Shown here in pieces: positions 9,536-18,621 of a stretch of 64,000 nt of DNA. Position 1 is the stretch's first letter. Every line of letters begins with the position of its first letter. This DNA comes from Bacillota bacterium. GTDB taxonomy: Bacteria > Bacillota > Clostridia > Clostridiales > Clostridiaceae. The DNA lies in NCBI GenBank assembly GCA_030706015.1, contig JAUZPI010000009.1:1-64000 (forward strand), read 5' to 3'. Under the pieces are notes generated by a model. It was not told the DNA's origin. It ran no database searches and saw only the letters and a program-made list of their open reading frames with translations. The position numbers and the translations under genes are program-made.

Positions 9536-10885
9536 ATCAAGATAAATACTTTCTTTAGTATTATTACTTCAAAAATCATAATTAAATTGTCTAATAGACT
9601 ATTTAAGGGAGGAACTAATTTTCCAGGAAGAATAGCTTTAAGAATGGATAAACATGTCCTCTCAACAATAACGAAGGACTATAAAATCATATTGATTACA
9701 GGAACAAACGGAAAAACCACTACAACAAATATGATATATAGTATGATAAAGGACAGCGGAAAAGATGTCATAACTAACAGTACTGGCGCAAATTTAAGGC
9801 CTGGTATTACAGCCTGCTTTATCAAATATTTTAGTTTCAAGAATAAAAGTACTGATAAATATGCTGTTATTGAGGTGGATGAAGCTAATTTAAAACTTAT
9901 CACAGAATATGTTTCACCAAGGGCCATTGTTGTTACTAATTTATTTAGAGATCAACTAGACAGGTATGGTGAGGTGTATACTACATTAAATAAGATTTTA
10001 GAAGGACTGGAAAAAGTTCCTGATGCAGAATTGATACTTAATGGTGATGAATCTCTGCTTGGAGATTTGGCTATTCCAAATAAAAAAATATACTACGGTT
10101 TTAATTATGCCTTAGATAATAATACACAAATCAGTATTAACGCTGATGCTAAGTTCTGCAAGAAGTGCAAGCATCCTTATAAGTACGACTATATAACTTA
10201 TAATCATTTAGGCAAATTTTATTGCGAGCAATGCGGATACAAGCGTCCAGAATTAGACTTTTATATCGATGATGTAAAGGAATTATCCCCTTCAGGATCA
10301 TTGGTGAATATTAATGGATATGAATATTACATAAATCAGCCTGGAATATACAATATATATAACGGATTATGCGCTTATTCCGTTGCTAAGACTTTAGACA
10401 TAGGTAATTCCTATATCTTCAATTCTTTGAAAAGTCAAAAGAGCAGCTTTGGAAGACAAGAAGCTATTACTATTAATAATAAGGAAATAAAGATTATTCT
10501 TGTTAAGAATCCCGCTGGATATGACCAAGCTATTAATACTATAACCTTGGATAAAAGAGATTTAAATTTAGCTGTATTGTTAAATGACAACTATGCCGAC
10601 GGTAGAGACGTATCATGGATATGGGATGTAAACTTTGAAAGCTTAAGTACACTTTCCATAAAAAAAGTAATGGTCTCTGGTATAAGATTATATGATATGG
10701 CAGTAAGACTTAAGGTTGCTGGTATTGAAAATGATAAATTTCTAATGGCTGAAGACTACGAACAGCTTCTTAAAGATATAGAAAACTGCGAAGGCGAAAT
10801 TGTATATGTATTAGCTACTTATACAGCTATGATAGATTTTAGAAAATTCCTTCACTCAAAAGGCTTAATTAAAAAGCTTTGGTAA
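9536..10885 (+). CDS. murT: Lipid II isoglutaminyl synthase, MurT subunit
   Basis: 449 aa. With GatD it amidates the alpha-carboxyl of D-Glu in lipid II. The Mur-ligase core is visible: GGTNFPGRIAL, the P-loop ITGTNGKTTTTNMI (about 60) and EVDEANL. A zinc ribbon with CKKC and CEQC lies near residues 205-235, and the DUF1727 C-terminal domain contains NPAGYDQAI and LLNDNYADGRDVSWIWD. There is no ATG, GTG or TTG at a sensible distance from the strong SD GGAGGTG (9523-9529). The codon 8 nt after GGAGG is ATC (9536), giving a family-like N-terminus, so I infer an AUC start. The alternative is TTG at 9521, which has no SD. gatD follows 23 bp downstream. Confidence 0.9.
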   Translation: MKINTFFSIITSKIIIKLSNRLFKGGTNFPGRIALRMDKHVLSTITKDYKIILITGTNGKTTTTNMIYSMIKDSGKDVITNSTGANLRPGITACFIKYFSFKNKSTDKYAVIEVDEANLKLITEYVSPRAIVVTNLFRDQLDRYGEVYTTLNKILEGLEKVPDAELILNGDESLLGDLAIPNKKIYYGFNYALDNNTQISINADAKFCKKCKHPYKYDYITYNHLGKFYCEQCGYKRPELDFYIDDVKELSPSGSLVNINGYEYYINQPGIYNIYNGLCAYSVAKTLDIGNSYIFNSLKSQKSSFGRQEAITINNKEIKIILVKNPAGYDQAINTITLDKRDLNLAVLLNDNYADGRDVSWIWDVNFESLSTLSIKKVMVSGIRLYDMAVRLKVAGIENDKFLMAEDYEQLLKDIENCEGEIVYVLATYTAMIDFRKFLHSKGLIKKLW

Positions 10886-10908
10886 AATTTTATTTGGTGG
10901 TGAATTAA

Positions 10909-11640
10909 ATGGAGCTTAATATATGTCACCTTTATCCCGATTTGCTAAACGTATACGGAGATATAGGCAATATTCTGATACTAAAATATAGAGCTGAAAA
11001 AAGAAATATAAAAGTTAATATCTTTAATGTATCATTAAAGGATAAGTTTGAAGGCAGCAAATATGATATTGTATTTTTTGGCGGCGGACAAGATTACGAA
11101 CAATCCATTGTATCAGAAGATTTAAATGAAACGAAGAAATTCGGAATCAGCGAATATATACACAACGGTAAGGTCTTTCTATCAATTTGCGGAGGTTACC
11201 AGCTGCTAGGAAAATATTATACCACTCCAGATGGCGAAAAATTAAGTGGTCTAGATATTCTAGATATTTATACCGAAGGTGGAGATACTAGATTTATTGG
11301 AAATACTATTATTCACAATGAAGAATTCAATGAAACATACGTAGGCTTTGAAAATCATTCGGGAAGAACATATATAAATAACCTAAAACCTCTTGGAAAA
11401 GTAATTGTCGGCTACGGGAACAATGGTAAAGATGGTTATGAAGGCTGTATCTATAAAAACACTTATTGCACATATTTTCATGGCTCTCTTCTTTCTAAAA
11501 ATCCTGAACTTACAGATAGACTGTTAAAAACGGCTCTCGAAAGAAAATATAGCGAAGTAAATCTCTCTCCAATAGATGACACTGCTGAGTTAATGGCTAA
11601 AGAATTTATTATTCTCAGAGAACAGAAAAAAGAAAAATAA
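10909..11640 (+). CDS. gatD: Lipid II isoglutaminyl synthase, GatD glutaminase subunit
   Basis: 243 aa, class I glutamine amidotransferase-like (CobB/CobQ type). It releases ammonia from glutamine for MurT. The nucleophile Cys lies in SICGGYQLLG (about residue 95) and the His in GFENHSGRTY. An FFGGGQDYEQ oxyanion region precedes these, and TYFHGSLLSKNPEL carries the other family-specific His. GGTGGTGAATTAA precedes the ATG. The murT-gatD arrangement is the conserved Firmicute operon, and isoglutamine in lipid II supports crosslinking and envelope resistance. Confidence 0.94.
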   Translation: MELNICHLYPDLLNVYGDIGNILILKYRAEKRNIKVNIFNVSLKDKFEGSKYDIVFFGGGQDYEQSIVSEDLNETKKFGISEYIHNGKVFLSICGGYQLLGKYYTTPDGEKLSGLDILDIYTEGGDTRFIGNTIIHNEEFNETYVGFENHSGRTYINNLKPLGKVIVGYGNNGKDGYEGCIYKNTYCTYFHGSLLSKNPELTDRLLKTALERKYSEVNLSPIDDTAELMAKEFIILREQKKEK

Positions 11641-11691
11641 TAGCAATGAATGCAAAGAGGAGTTTAACCCTCTTTGCGCTCATTGCTATTA
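11641..11691. terminator. Bidirectional terminator between gatD and polysaccharide deacetylase
   Basis: Long imperfect stem: TAGCAATGA and GCAAAGAGG pair with CCTCTTTGC and TCATTGCTA, with a 2-nt internal loop. The minus-strand side runs into TTATTTTTCTTTTTT, so it clearly terminates the deacetylase transcript. The plus side has weaker TTAT. Confidence 0.8.
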
Positions 11692-12522
11692 TACATTTAT
11701 AACCCTTATTCTCATTAATCTTTTTCGTTCTTCTAAAGTAATATCATTAAATGTTTTAAACTTATAACCTTCTTCCTTTAACCCGCGTATAATATCTGGA
11801 AGGGCCTCTACAGTACTATCTTTATAATAGGCGTCATGTAAAAGAATTACTGCTATTTTCTTTCCCTCACATTGACTCAATACATTATCTTTAATAATCT
11901 TAGCAGGTATTTTGCCAGCTACAGCATCTCCACCACTCACATTCCAATCGACGCAAAACATATCTTTTTCTCTAATAGTCTCTCTTATCGCTTCAATTAC
12001 GGCCTTGTTACAATATCTATTATTAGCTCCACCTGGTACCCTTACATATACCCCTGATTTTTGACCAGTTATGTTTTCTATTACACTGCAGCAACGTTCC
12101 AAGTCTTCCTTATAAGCTTCAATACTTTTATATATTTTTTTGTACTCATGGGAGTATGAATGCGGCATAACACTCATTTCTTTCTCTACCATCTTATTTG
12201 TGATAACAGGAAATTTTTCAATCTGTTTTCCAACAACGAAAAAAGTTGCCTTTATATTATTTTCATTTAGTATATTTAATATTTTCAGAGTGTTGTTTAA
12301 ACAAGGTCCATCGTCGAAGGTTAAAAATGCTATTTTTTCATCTTTAATTTTAGTAATTGTAATTTTTTTATAAGTTCTTCCTTGTAAATCTTCCCTTGCC
12401 ACATTATTGCTATAAGGAACCTTATACTTTATGTCTGCCATATTTAAAATGCTGTGGTAAAAAACTATTATACAGCAAATAAATATCAGAATACTCAAGA
12501 AGAACAATTTTCTTTTGTTCAT
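11689..12522 (-). CDS. Polysaccharide deacetylase (NodB domain), membrane-anchored
   Basis: 277 aa with an N-terminal signal anchor (FFLSILIFICCIIVFYHSI, about 7-25), so the enzyme is extracytoplasmic. The NodB/CE4 motifs are present in order: TFDDGP (Asp70, Asp71), HSYSH (121-125), RVPGG (about 162), DW in FCVDWNVSGGDA and LLHD. It probably deacetylates N-acetyl sugars of peptidoglycan or another surface polymer, and the exact substrate is unknown. It is convergent with gatD, sharing a terminator, and upstream of galE on the opposite side. Confidence 0.88.
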   Translation of the reverse strand: MNKRKLFFLSILIFICCIIVFYHSILNMADIKYKVPYSNNVAREDLQGRTYKKITITKIKDEKIAFLTFDDGPCLNNTLKILNILNENNIKATFFVVGKQIEKFPVITNKMVEKEMSVMPHSYSHEYKKIYKSIEAYKEDLERCCSVIENITGQKSGVYVRVPGGANNRYCNKAVIEAIRETIREKDMFCVDWNVSGGDAVAGKIPAKIIKDNVLSQCEGKKIAVILLHDAYYKDSTVEALPDIIRGLKEEGYKFKTFNDITLEERKRLMRIRVINV

Positions 12523-12572
12523 AACAATTCACCCTCTGATTAACTAATGTATTATTATGATACGTTTTTTTC

Positions 12573-12614
12573 AAAAAATAATAGAAGGTAAATAACTCCA
12601 CCTTCTATTATTTT
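12573..12614 (-). terminator. galE terminator
   Basis: Perfect 15-bp stem AAAATAATAGAAGGT/ACCTTCTATTATTTT (12575-12589 / 12600-12614) immediately after the galE stop. On the minus strand it ends in a T run. Confidence 0.85.
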
Positions 12615-12615
12615 G

Positions 12616-13599
12616 CTATTTATATCCGTTCAAATGATTCTTATGCCAGTTCCAAGCTGTTTCAATAATGCATTCAATGGAAGCATATTGAGGGTTCCAT
12701 CCAAGCTCTTCAATGGCCTTCTTTGATGATGCCACAAGTTTTGCAGGATCTCCCGGTCTTCTACCTTGAACCTCTGATTTTATTTCTCTGTCAGTAACCT
12801 TTCTAGCAACTTCTATAACTTCCTTAACTGAAAAACCCGTACCATTGCCTAAATTATATATTGTGCTCTCGCCGCCATTTTTCATTCTTCTAAGTGCTAA
12901 TAGATGAGCATTAGCCAGATCTGTTACATGAATATAGTCCCTTATACAAGTTCCATCCTCAGTATCGTAATCATCACCAAATATAACAATTTTCTCTCTT
13001 TTACCTAATGCAGCTTGAAGAATAAGAGGTATCAAGTGAGTTTCAGGGTTATGGGCCTCTCCAATTTTCCCACTAACATGAGCTCCACATGCATTAAAAT
13101 ATCTCAATACGGTGTGTTTAATATCATAAGCCGCATCACACCATTTTAGTATCTTCTCTACTGCTAATTTAGATTCTCCATATGGATTCGTCGGATTAGT
13201 CTTATCATCTTCAAGTATTGGAATGCTCTCTGGTTCTCCATAAGTAGCTGCAGTAGATGAGAATACTATGTACTTAACCTTATGATCTCTCATAGCTTCT
13301 AACAAAGTCATTACAGATACAATATTATTATTAAAATATTTAAGTGGTTCAATCATACTCTCTCCCACTAAACTGTTAGCAGCAAAATCGATTACAGAGT
13401 CTATTTGATTTTCAGTAAATACTTTATCCAGAACCGCTCTGTCTCTTAGATCTCCAATATACAATTTACCGCCAATTACTGCTTCCTTATACCCTGATTG
13501 AAGGTTATCTAGAATTACTACTTCTTCTCCTTCTTTAAGTAATTCTGCAACCATGTGACTTCCTATGTATCCAGCACCGCCGCATACTAGTATTGCCAT
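12616..13599 (-). CDS. galE: UDP-glucose 4-epimerase
   Basis: 327 aa, an extended SDR enzyme interconverting UDP-glucose and UDP-galactose. The NAD-binding motif GGAGYIGSH spans residues 7-15. Catalytic Ser/Thr are in SSTAATYG (114-121), and the YxxxK pair is in YGESK (140-144). RYFNACGA and RDYIHVTDLA are typical GalE blocks. The ATG at 13599 is 9 nt from GAGAGGTG. A TTG four codons upstream abuts the SD and is not used. It is monocistronic with its own terminator, and likely supplies UDP-Gal for surface polysaccharide or Leloir metabolism. Confidence 0.94.
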   Translation of the reverse strand: MAILVCGGAGYIGSHMVAELLKEGEEVVILDNLQSGYKEAVIGGKLYIGDLRDRAVLDKVFTENQIDSVIDFAANSLVGESMIEPLKYFNNNIVSVMTLLEAMRDHKVKYIVFSSTAATYGEPESIPILEDDKTNPTNPYGESKLAVEKILKWCDAAYDIKHTVLRYFNACGAHVSGKIGEAHNPETHLIPLILQAALGKREKIVIFGDDYDTEDGTCIRDYIHVTDLANAHLLALRRMKNGGESTIYNLGNGTGFSVKEVIEVARKVTDREIKSEVQGRRPGDPAKLVASSKKAIEELGWNPQYASIECIIETAWNWHKNHLNGYK

Positions 13600-13687
13600 A
13601 ATTATCAACACCTCTCTAATTTTATTGCAAGCTTATTTCACAATTTTCCCTAAAAACATTATACCATTTCTTAGCCTATTATGCATT

Positions 13688-13712
13688 AAAAGACGACGTT
13701 AATCACGTCGCC
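13688..13712 (-). terminator. Terminator of the distal HTH-TPR gene
   Basis: 8-bp stem GGCGACGT/ACGTCGTC on the minus strand (one G-U pair), loop GATTA, then TTTTAATG. It overlaps the stop region of the HTH-TPR gene. Confidence 0.65.
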
Positions 13713-14974
13713 TAAATCTTTTTATTTAATGCAATTGCCAAACTAAAGAATTTAATCGCATCTGGTATATTATTAAGTCTAGAATACATATTTCCAATTT
13801 CCATGTATCTCGCATAAATTTGTTTTTTTGTACCGTATTTCAATAATATATCTAAAGCTAAATTCATGTACATCTCTGCACTATTCAAACTGCCTTGGGC
13901 TGCCAATATTTTAGCCTTTAGATAGTATCCTTTTTCTATTAATCTCAAGTTATCTGAATTGATAGCATGATTTAACACTTCATCACATAAGGTCTGTGCT
14001 CTATCCAATTGGTCAATACTAAGCAGTATATCAATTACATTAAGTATAAATTCAATCATATCTTTATTATTGCTATTATTAAAACAATGAATAGCTCTTT
14101 CAAGATACTCTACTGCTTCCTGGTTCTTGCCATTTTGTATTAAGGCAAAAACACAATTTTGTACCGACTTTGCCATTAACCTATAATTACTTTCATAATG
14201 CTCAAACGATTTTTCTTCGCATTCAATAAAACTTTCATAATCATTAGCATAAATAGCACGCAGTGCCATTATATTATATATTTGAGCTTTACTGATATTA
14301 TCATTAACATAATCCATAAATTCTATTAATTTATGTGCAATTTCATAAGCTTTAGAATAATCTTTCATGAATGTATAGCACAAGGCTTCATTATATATTG
14401 CTCTAACCAGCAAATCATAATCTTTTTCAGTTGATTTATTTTCTATTGTTTTTCTTACAGTATTATAATAACTAGCGGCTTGATAGTATTCCGTACTATT
14501 GAAAAGATATCTTCCTATGTCTAAATAATAAATAAGTCGTCTTTTCTCCCCAGCAGCTTTTCTACATAATTCGTAGTACTTTGATGTATTGGATTGACAA
14601 AGGTTTATTTGTCCATTATCAATATAATAATTGAATAATAAGTGCATAAATTCAAAGCCTAGATCATAATACCTATACTCTTCGCAGTATTCAATATTAT
14701 ACAATGCTTCTTGCTCTATCTTAGCATTTTTCCCTGACTTTACATCTTCCAAATTTGAAATAATCTGAGATCTAACATCCCTCATCAGATAGTTCAAATC
14801 TAACTCTAATTTTTCAGAGATTTGGCTTAGTATCCATTCCTCAGGATTCACTTTATCATTTTCGATGCAACTCATCTTAGAAACAGATATAGTATTACCA
14901 CAGATATCCTTTAATGTATATCCTTTATATACCCTGGCTCTTTTAATTTTTTCACCAATAGATAATATTTCCAT
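13712..14974 (-). CDS. XRE-family HTH regulator with C-terminal TPR array (paralogue 2)
   Basis: 420 aa from the ATG at 14974 (MEILSIGEKIKRARV). The ATG at 14989 lacks an SD, whereas GGTGTG precedes 14974. Residues about 6-65 form a Cro/C1-type HTH (LKDICGNTISVSKMSCIEND) and the rest is a helical TPR array, a layout like peptide- or protein-sensing RRNPP-type regulators. It shares the opening MEILS-GEKIKR with the gene immediately upstream, so the two are tandem duplicates. The 14974 start lies 22 bp past the upstream gene's stop. The regulated genes are not evident, and self-regulation is plausible but unproven. Confidence 0.82.
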   Translation of the reverse strand: MEILSIGEKIKRARVYKGYTLKDICGNTISVSKMSCIENDKVNPEEWILSQISEKLELDLNYLMRDVRSQIISNLEDVKSGKNAKIEQEALYNIEYCEEYRYYDLGFEFMHLLFNYYIDNGQINLCQSNTSKYYELCRKAAGEKRRLIYYLDIGRYLFNSTEYYQAASYYNTVRKTIENKSTEKDYDLLVRAIYNEALCYTFMKDYSKAYEIAHKLIEFMDYVNDNISKAQIYNIMALRAIYANDYESFIECEEKSFEHYESNYRLMAKSVQNCVFALIQNGKNQEAVEYLERAIHCFNNSNNKDMIEFILNVIDILLSIDQLDRAQTLCDEVLNHAINSDNLRLIEKGYYLKAKILAAQGSLNSAEMYMNLALDILLKYGTKKQIYARYMEIGNMYSRLNNIPDAIKFFSLAIALNKKI

Positions 14975-14995
14975 AGTATTCACACCCATCTAATA

Positions 14996-16300
14996 TTAAA
15001 AATCACTTAGAATCCCAAGTTTTTTGAATATCTCAACGCCCTTATTTAAATATTTAGCAGCTTCAGAATCGGAGCCATTATCTACATAAAACTTTCCTGC
15101 CATTATGGAAATTTCTGCGGCCTCCTTTAAATAACCTATACTTTCTGCATAATTTAATGCAGTTAACAAAGTATTTTCGCCCTCTCTACTATTCTTCTCT
15201 AGTATATCTACCCTATATTTTAAAAGATAATATTTTAGCATGTCCCTTTCGTTACCATTCTCAATATTGTCCATTATTTCTTTTAGGGACTTATTAGAAT
15301 CTTCAATATTCTTTAACTTTATGTAGTTCTCACAAATATTGCATAATGTTTCTATAAGCTTAGAATCCTTATTTTTCATCCTCATTTCCTTTGCTTTATT
15401 TAAATGCATAAAGGATTCTTCAATATTCTCAAACTCATAAAATAATTTTCCCAAACTATTTTCAATTTCAGAAACATATTCAAACTCATCAATTTTTCCA
15501 AAAACCTCAAGTGATTTTTGTGAAAATTTAATTGCATTATCGATATCACCCAATTTGCTATATTCTTTTGATAATAATAGAAGAGTTTTAGCATATTCTT
15601 TATTATTGTCTAACTGTGAGAATTTTTTTTGAGCTAAATAAGAATAATTTATAGACTTATCAATATTCTCTAATTTAAAATAAATTACCGCTATATAATA
15701 GTATATCTCCGCAATTAAAAAGTCATTGCCTATATTGTTATCCTCATATACCTTCTCTGCCTGTTGGAAATAACTACAAGAAGAATTGTAGGCCTTAAGT
15801 TCTAATGTAATTCTTCCAAGCCTTAAAAAAGTATTTACAACCTCTTCATAACAATTTAGCCTTATAAATATTACGTTTGCGGAAAGAAAGAATTCTTGTG
15901 CAACTCCCATCTCTCCATTTTTCATGGATATAATTCCACGCAAATATAAATTTTTTGCTTTTCTATAATCTAGTTTATATTTCTCTGCATAATAAGCAGC
16001 CATTTCCAAGTTTGCTTCGCCCTGACTCATATCTCCATCTTTAATATGAGCTTCAGCAATATTTTCAAAAAATACGCATATCTTTTCTGCCTGAGTTTCC
16101 TCTGATTCCATTAAATACTCAACAGAAGTATTAAGTTCATCTGCTAAATATTCTAGCAAGTCCATGCTTGGATTAGATTTTCCAGACTCAACTAGACTTA
16201 TTTGTCCAGGAGTTATTCTATCTCCTGCAAGGTCTTTCAGGGTCATATTTAATTCTTTTCTTCTTCTTTTTATCTTTTCACCTAAAGACAATATTTCCAT
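14996..16300 (-). CDS. XRE-family HTH regulator with C-terminal TPR array (paralogue 1)
   Basis: 434 aa. The HTH at about residues 6-65 contains RRRKELNMTLKDLAGDRITPGQISLVESGKSNPS, a textbook helix-turn-helix. At least six TPR-like helix pairs follow (for example AKTLLLLSKEYSKLGDIDNAIKF, split over about 20 residues each). The start MEILSLGEKI follows GGAAGAAATGAT. It is the first gene of a likely two-gene operon with its paralogue. Helical repeats after an HTH usually bind a signalling peptide or partner protein. No small peptide gene is recognisable beside it. Confidence 0.85.
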   Translation of the reverse strand: MEILSLGEKIKRRRKELNMTLKDLAGDRITPGQISLVESGKSNPSMDLLEYLADELNTSVEYLMESEETQAEKICVFFENIAEAHIKDGDMSQGEANLEMAAYYAEKYKLDYRKAKNLYLRGIISMKNGEMGVAQEFFLSANVIFIRLNCYEEVVNTFLRLGRITLELKAYNSSCSYFQQAEKVYEDNNIGNDFLIAEIYYYIAVIYFKLENIDKSINYSYLAQKKFSQLDNNKEYAKTLLLLSKEYSKLGDIDNAIKFSQKSLEVFGKIDEFEYVSEIENSLGKLFYEFENIEESFMHLNKAKEMRMKNKDSKLIETLCNICENYIKLKNIEDSNKSLKEIMDNIENGNERDMLKYYLLKYRVDILEKNSREGENTLLTALNYAESIGYLKEAAEISIMAGKFYVDNGSDSEAAKYLNKGVEIFKKLGILSDF

Positions 16301-16430
16301 ATCATTTCTTCCTTTTCTCTAGATATAATAGGTATCTCATCATAAAAATATTAACACGAATTTTGTTTTATTATAACATAATTTTAGTTAATAATACATT
16401 TAAAATTTTCAACATTTTAATGAAACATTA

Positions 16431-16471
16431 AAAAAAGAGCCAAAAAGCTTACACATTCGGCCCTTTTTTAT
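16431..16471 (-). terminator. Terminator of the YtxH-like gene
   Basis: On the minus strand AAAAAAGGGCC pairs with GGCTCTTTTTT (one G-U pair) around a 17-nt loop, ending in a T run, 9 bp past the stop of the 58-aa gene. Confidence 0.75.
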
Positions 16472-16479
16472 AAAATTTT

Positions 16480-16656
16480 CTATTTAATCCAATCAATAAT
16501 ATTGTCATATAAATCTTCTGCAGTAGATCTAAAAGTTCCTGCTGACATTCTAACTCTTCGTTTGGAATTTTTATCCCTTCTCGGCATAATCATCATTCCT
16601 GCAGTTGCCCCTATTATGGCTCCAGCAGCCATACCTTTTATAAAATTATTTCGCAT
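16480..16656 (-). CDS. Small YtxH-like membrane protein
   Basis: 58 aa from the ATG at 16656, which follows AAAGGGGTG by 9 nt. An upstream TTG that would add four residues overlaps the spacer. The sequence has a short glycine/alanine-rich hydrophobic segment (GMAAGAIIGATAGMMIMP) followed by a basic stretch RRDKNSKRRVR and a short helix. This resembles YtxH/general-stress gas-vesicle-like small proteins. Function is unknown. Confidence 0.7.
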   Translation of the reverse strand: MRNNFIKGMAAGAIIGATAGMMIMPRRDKNSKRRVRMSAGTFRSTAEDLYDNIIDWIK

Positions 16657-16761
16657 AACTAACAACACCCCTTTAATATTTTATATGTAGTAAAGTGCAT
16701 TATATTTTACTATAGGTATATTTATATGTTATGCAAATTTAAAAATATTATTTAAATAACA

Positions 16762-17673
16762 TCACTGTTGTTTTCTTACAAGTTTTAGAATAATAGAATT
16801 TTTCATTTCATCCTGTAGAGAACTAATATATTTTTTTGCTTCAATATCATCTAGTATTGAAATTTGTTTTAATATGCTATTTATACCATCCTTACGATCA
16901 ACTCTTTTACTATTTTCACTAATCACCTGAATGTTATCACTTTCTCCTATCGAAACAATTTCTAGCAATTTATTTTTTACATCTTCATTTTTTACTTTTA
17001 TAGTTTTATTGTTTAACCACTTTTCCACTACACCATTAACACGAATACCTGCAGCACTTTTAGCTTCTTCATCTGCCACTTCATTAAATAAATCTCCGGT
17101 GTGGCTATCTACCTTAACAAATATTACTTCTATATTATTTTCTTTAATCAACTTATTGATTTTTTCATAATATTCTTTGGAGGAGTCATCCTTTCTATCC
17201 CAAAACCCAGTTGCATGATGGCATATACCTTCATAATCGTGGAATAAAACTATTTTCTTTCTATCGTTGCTTGCTGCATATTCAACAGCCCTTATAGCTG
17301 CTCTAAGTTCCCCTGCAATTTGTCGGATATCTTTCTGAGAATCATCTTTAGCTGCTCCATTTTCAATGTGAATTATTACATTACCTTCCACAATAACAAC
17401 AGCATAAGAATACTTCCCTAATCCATCATTATAACTTCCATCCACATAAGCATGCATGGTATCTAGAGGATATTCATCTTCCCCCTTCCTTAAGAGAGTT
17501 TTTTTTTCACTTAAGAAAGCTTTAGCTTCCTCTAGATTTTCAAAACTTTTATATTTAGCACCTTTTACACCCTTTACATACTTCAAACACTCAGCCCAAG
17601 TACTGACAATCTTATCCGTTACTTCTTCATTTGTATCAAAATTGAATCCTTTCTTTATGGCATATACTTTCAT
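16762..17673 (-). CDS. rnhA: Ribonuclease HI with N-terminal viroplasmin domain
   Basis: 303 aa. Residues 1-55 form a caulimovirus viroplasmin/hybrid-binding domain (VYAIKKG and the YKSFENLEEAKAFL motif). The RNase H fold follows with catalytic carboxylates Asp78 (YVDGSY), Glu122 (AGELRA), Asp146 (FHDYEG) and Asp201, and His191 in VDSHTGD. It degrades RNA in RNA-DNA hybrids. The C-terminal ~80 residues (about 220-303) are an extra helical extension beyond the usual fold. It lies 3 bp downstream of the DUF1232 gene, so the two are co-transcribed. Confidence 0.9.
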   Translation of the reverse strand: MKVYAIKKGFNFDTNEEVTDKIVSTWAECLKYVKGVKGAKYKSFENLEEAKAFLSEKKTLLRKGEDEYPLDTMHAYVDGSYNDGLGKYSYAVVIVEGNVIIHIENGAAKDDSQKDIRQIAGELRAAIRAVEYAASNDRKKIVLFHDYEGICHHATGFWDRKDDSSKEYYEKINKLIKENNIEVIFVKVDSHTGDLFNEVADEEAKSAAGIRVNGVVEKWLNNKTIKVKNEDVKNKLLEIVSIGESDNIQVISENSKRVDRKDGINSILKQISILDDIEAKKYISSLQDEMKNSIILKLVRKQQ

Positions 17674-17676
17674 ATA

Positions 17677-18621
17677 CTATCTCCTTTTTACCTTTTTCGA
17701 TGACAAGCCATTTATAAATCTAAGTATTTTTGATGCATTAGCACTTCCTATAGTATTAAATATAATTTTAGCACCTTCTTGTATTTTTATTATGATATCA
17801 TCTTTTCCTTGCCAGTTTTCAAGTACTGCTTCCCTAGGAACCTCTGCTATTATTTTATCCAAAGCAAAAAATACAACTCCTACCTCATCTATCTGACCTA
17901 TTACAGGTATACCGATTGCTATTATATTTATTGGTGATGCAATATAAGCTAAAGTACCCCCAATAATTAGCTTGGTCTTAACATTGATTCTATCGTCCTT
18001 TAACATCCTAGCAAGAAGTGCACATATATCTGGTAGAATCATAATATATTCTGCTATATTCTTATATTTGGATGGTACCTTATTAATTACTCCCTTTCTT
18101 ATTTTAGCATATGCATCTTCCTTCTTTTCAGTGGGCTCAGCTATTTCATCCTTGTCCAAATATTTTACTTGCTTGTCCTGAGAATAAATTACATCTTCTG
18201 CTTCAACCTGAATTTTCCCTTCACTTACAATTACTTTGTTTATCTTAAAATAAACAAAAGGAATCAATTTTGAAAGCATATTAAAATCTATAATCAAGTT
18301 ATCTTTATAAGATGAAATGCCTAATTCCTCAAAACCTTTTATGAATTTATTCATAATAGTATCTGCAACACCTTTAATAATTGGAACTTTTCCCGCTTTA
18401 ACTCTCATAATCTTTAATAGTATAGAATTTTGACGTACGCTTCCTACTCCTATTTCAATATTAAATGGTATAGCTATCCCCTTGTGATAAATTCCGCTTA
18501 CTAGAATAAAATTATTTATTTCTACCTTATTAAGTGTTAATCCCTCTATCTCCACATATTCATCAATAATTCCCATTATATCTCTTTCTGTTAATTCAGC
18601 CTTTACATTAGAGATTTTCAT
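17677..18621 (-). CDS. DUF1232 (YkvA) domain protein
   Basis: 314 aa. The C-terminal third has the DUF1232/YkvA signature: KLIIGGTLAYIASPINII followed by a proline-glycine turn and GQIDEVGVVFFALDKII. This is a short two-helix membrane-associated motif. The N-terminal ~150 residues look like a beta-rich lipid-binding-type fold (repeated KVEINNFILVSG and KINKVIVSEGKIQVEAED strands), which I cannot assign firmly. It overlaps the same transcript as rnhA. The role is unknown. Confidence 0.75.
   Translation of the reverse strand: MKISNVKAELTERDIMGIIDEYVEIEGLTLNKVEINNFILVSGIYHKGIAIPFNIEIGVGSVRQNSILLKIMRVKAGKVPIIKGVADTIMNKFIKGFEELGISSYKDNLIIDFNMLSKLIPFVYFKINKVIVSEGKIQVEAEDVIYSQDKQVKYLDKDEIAEPTEKKEDAYAKIRKGVINKVPSKYKNIAEYIMILPDICALLARMLKDDRINVKTKLIIGGTLAYIASPINIIAIGIPVIGQIDEVGVVFFALDKIIAEVPREAVLENWQGKDDIIIKIQEGAKIIFNTIGSANASKILRFINGLSSKKVKRR

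Noticed and set aside
17456..17896. 146-codon plus-strand ORF antisense to rnhA and the DUF1232 gene
   Set aside because: It overlaps two genes with strong family motifs on the other strand. Its composition is the mirror of theirs.
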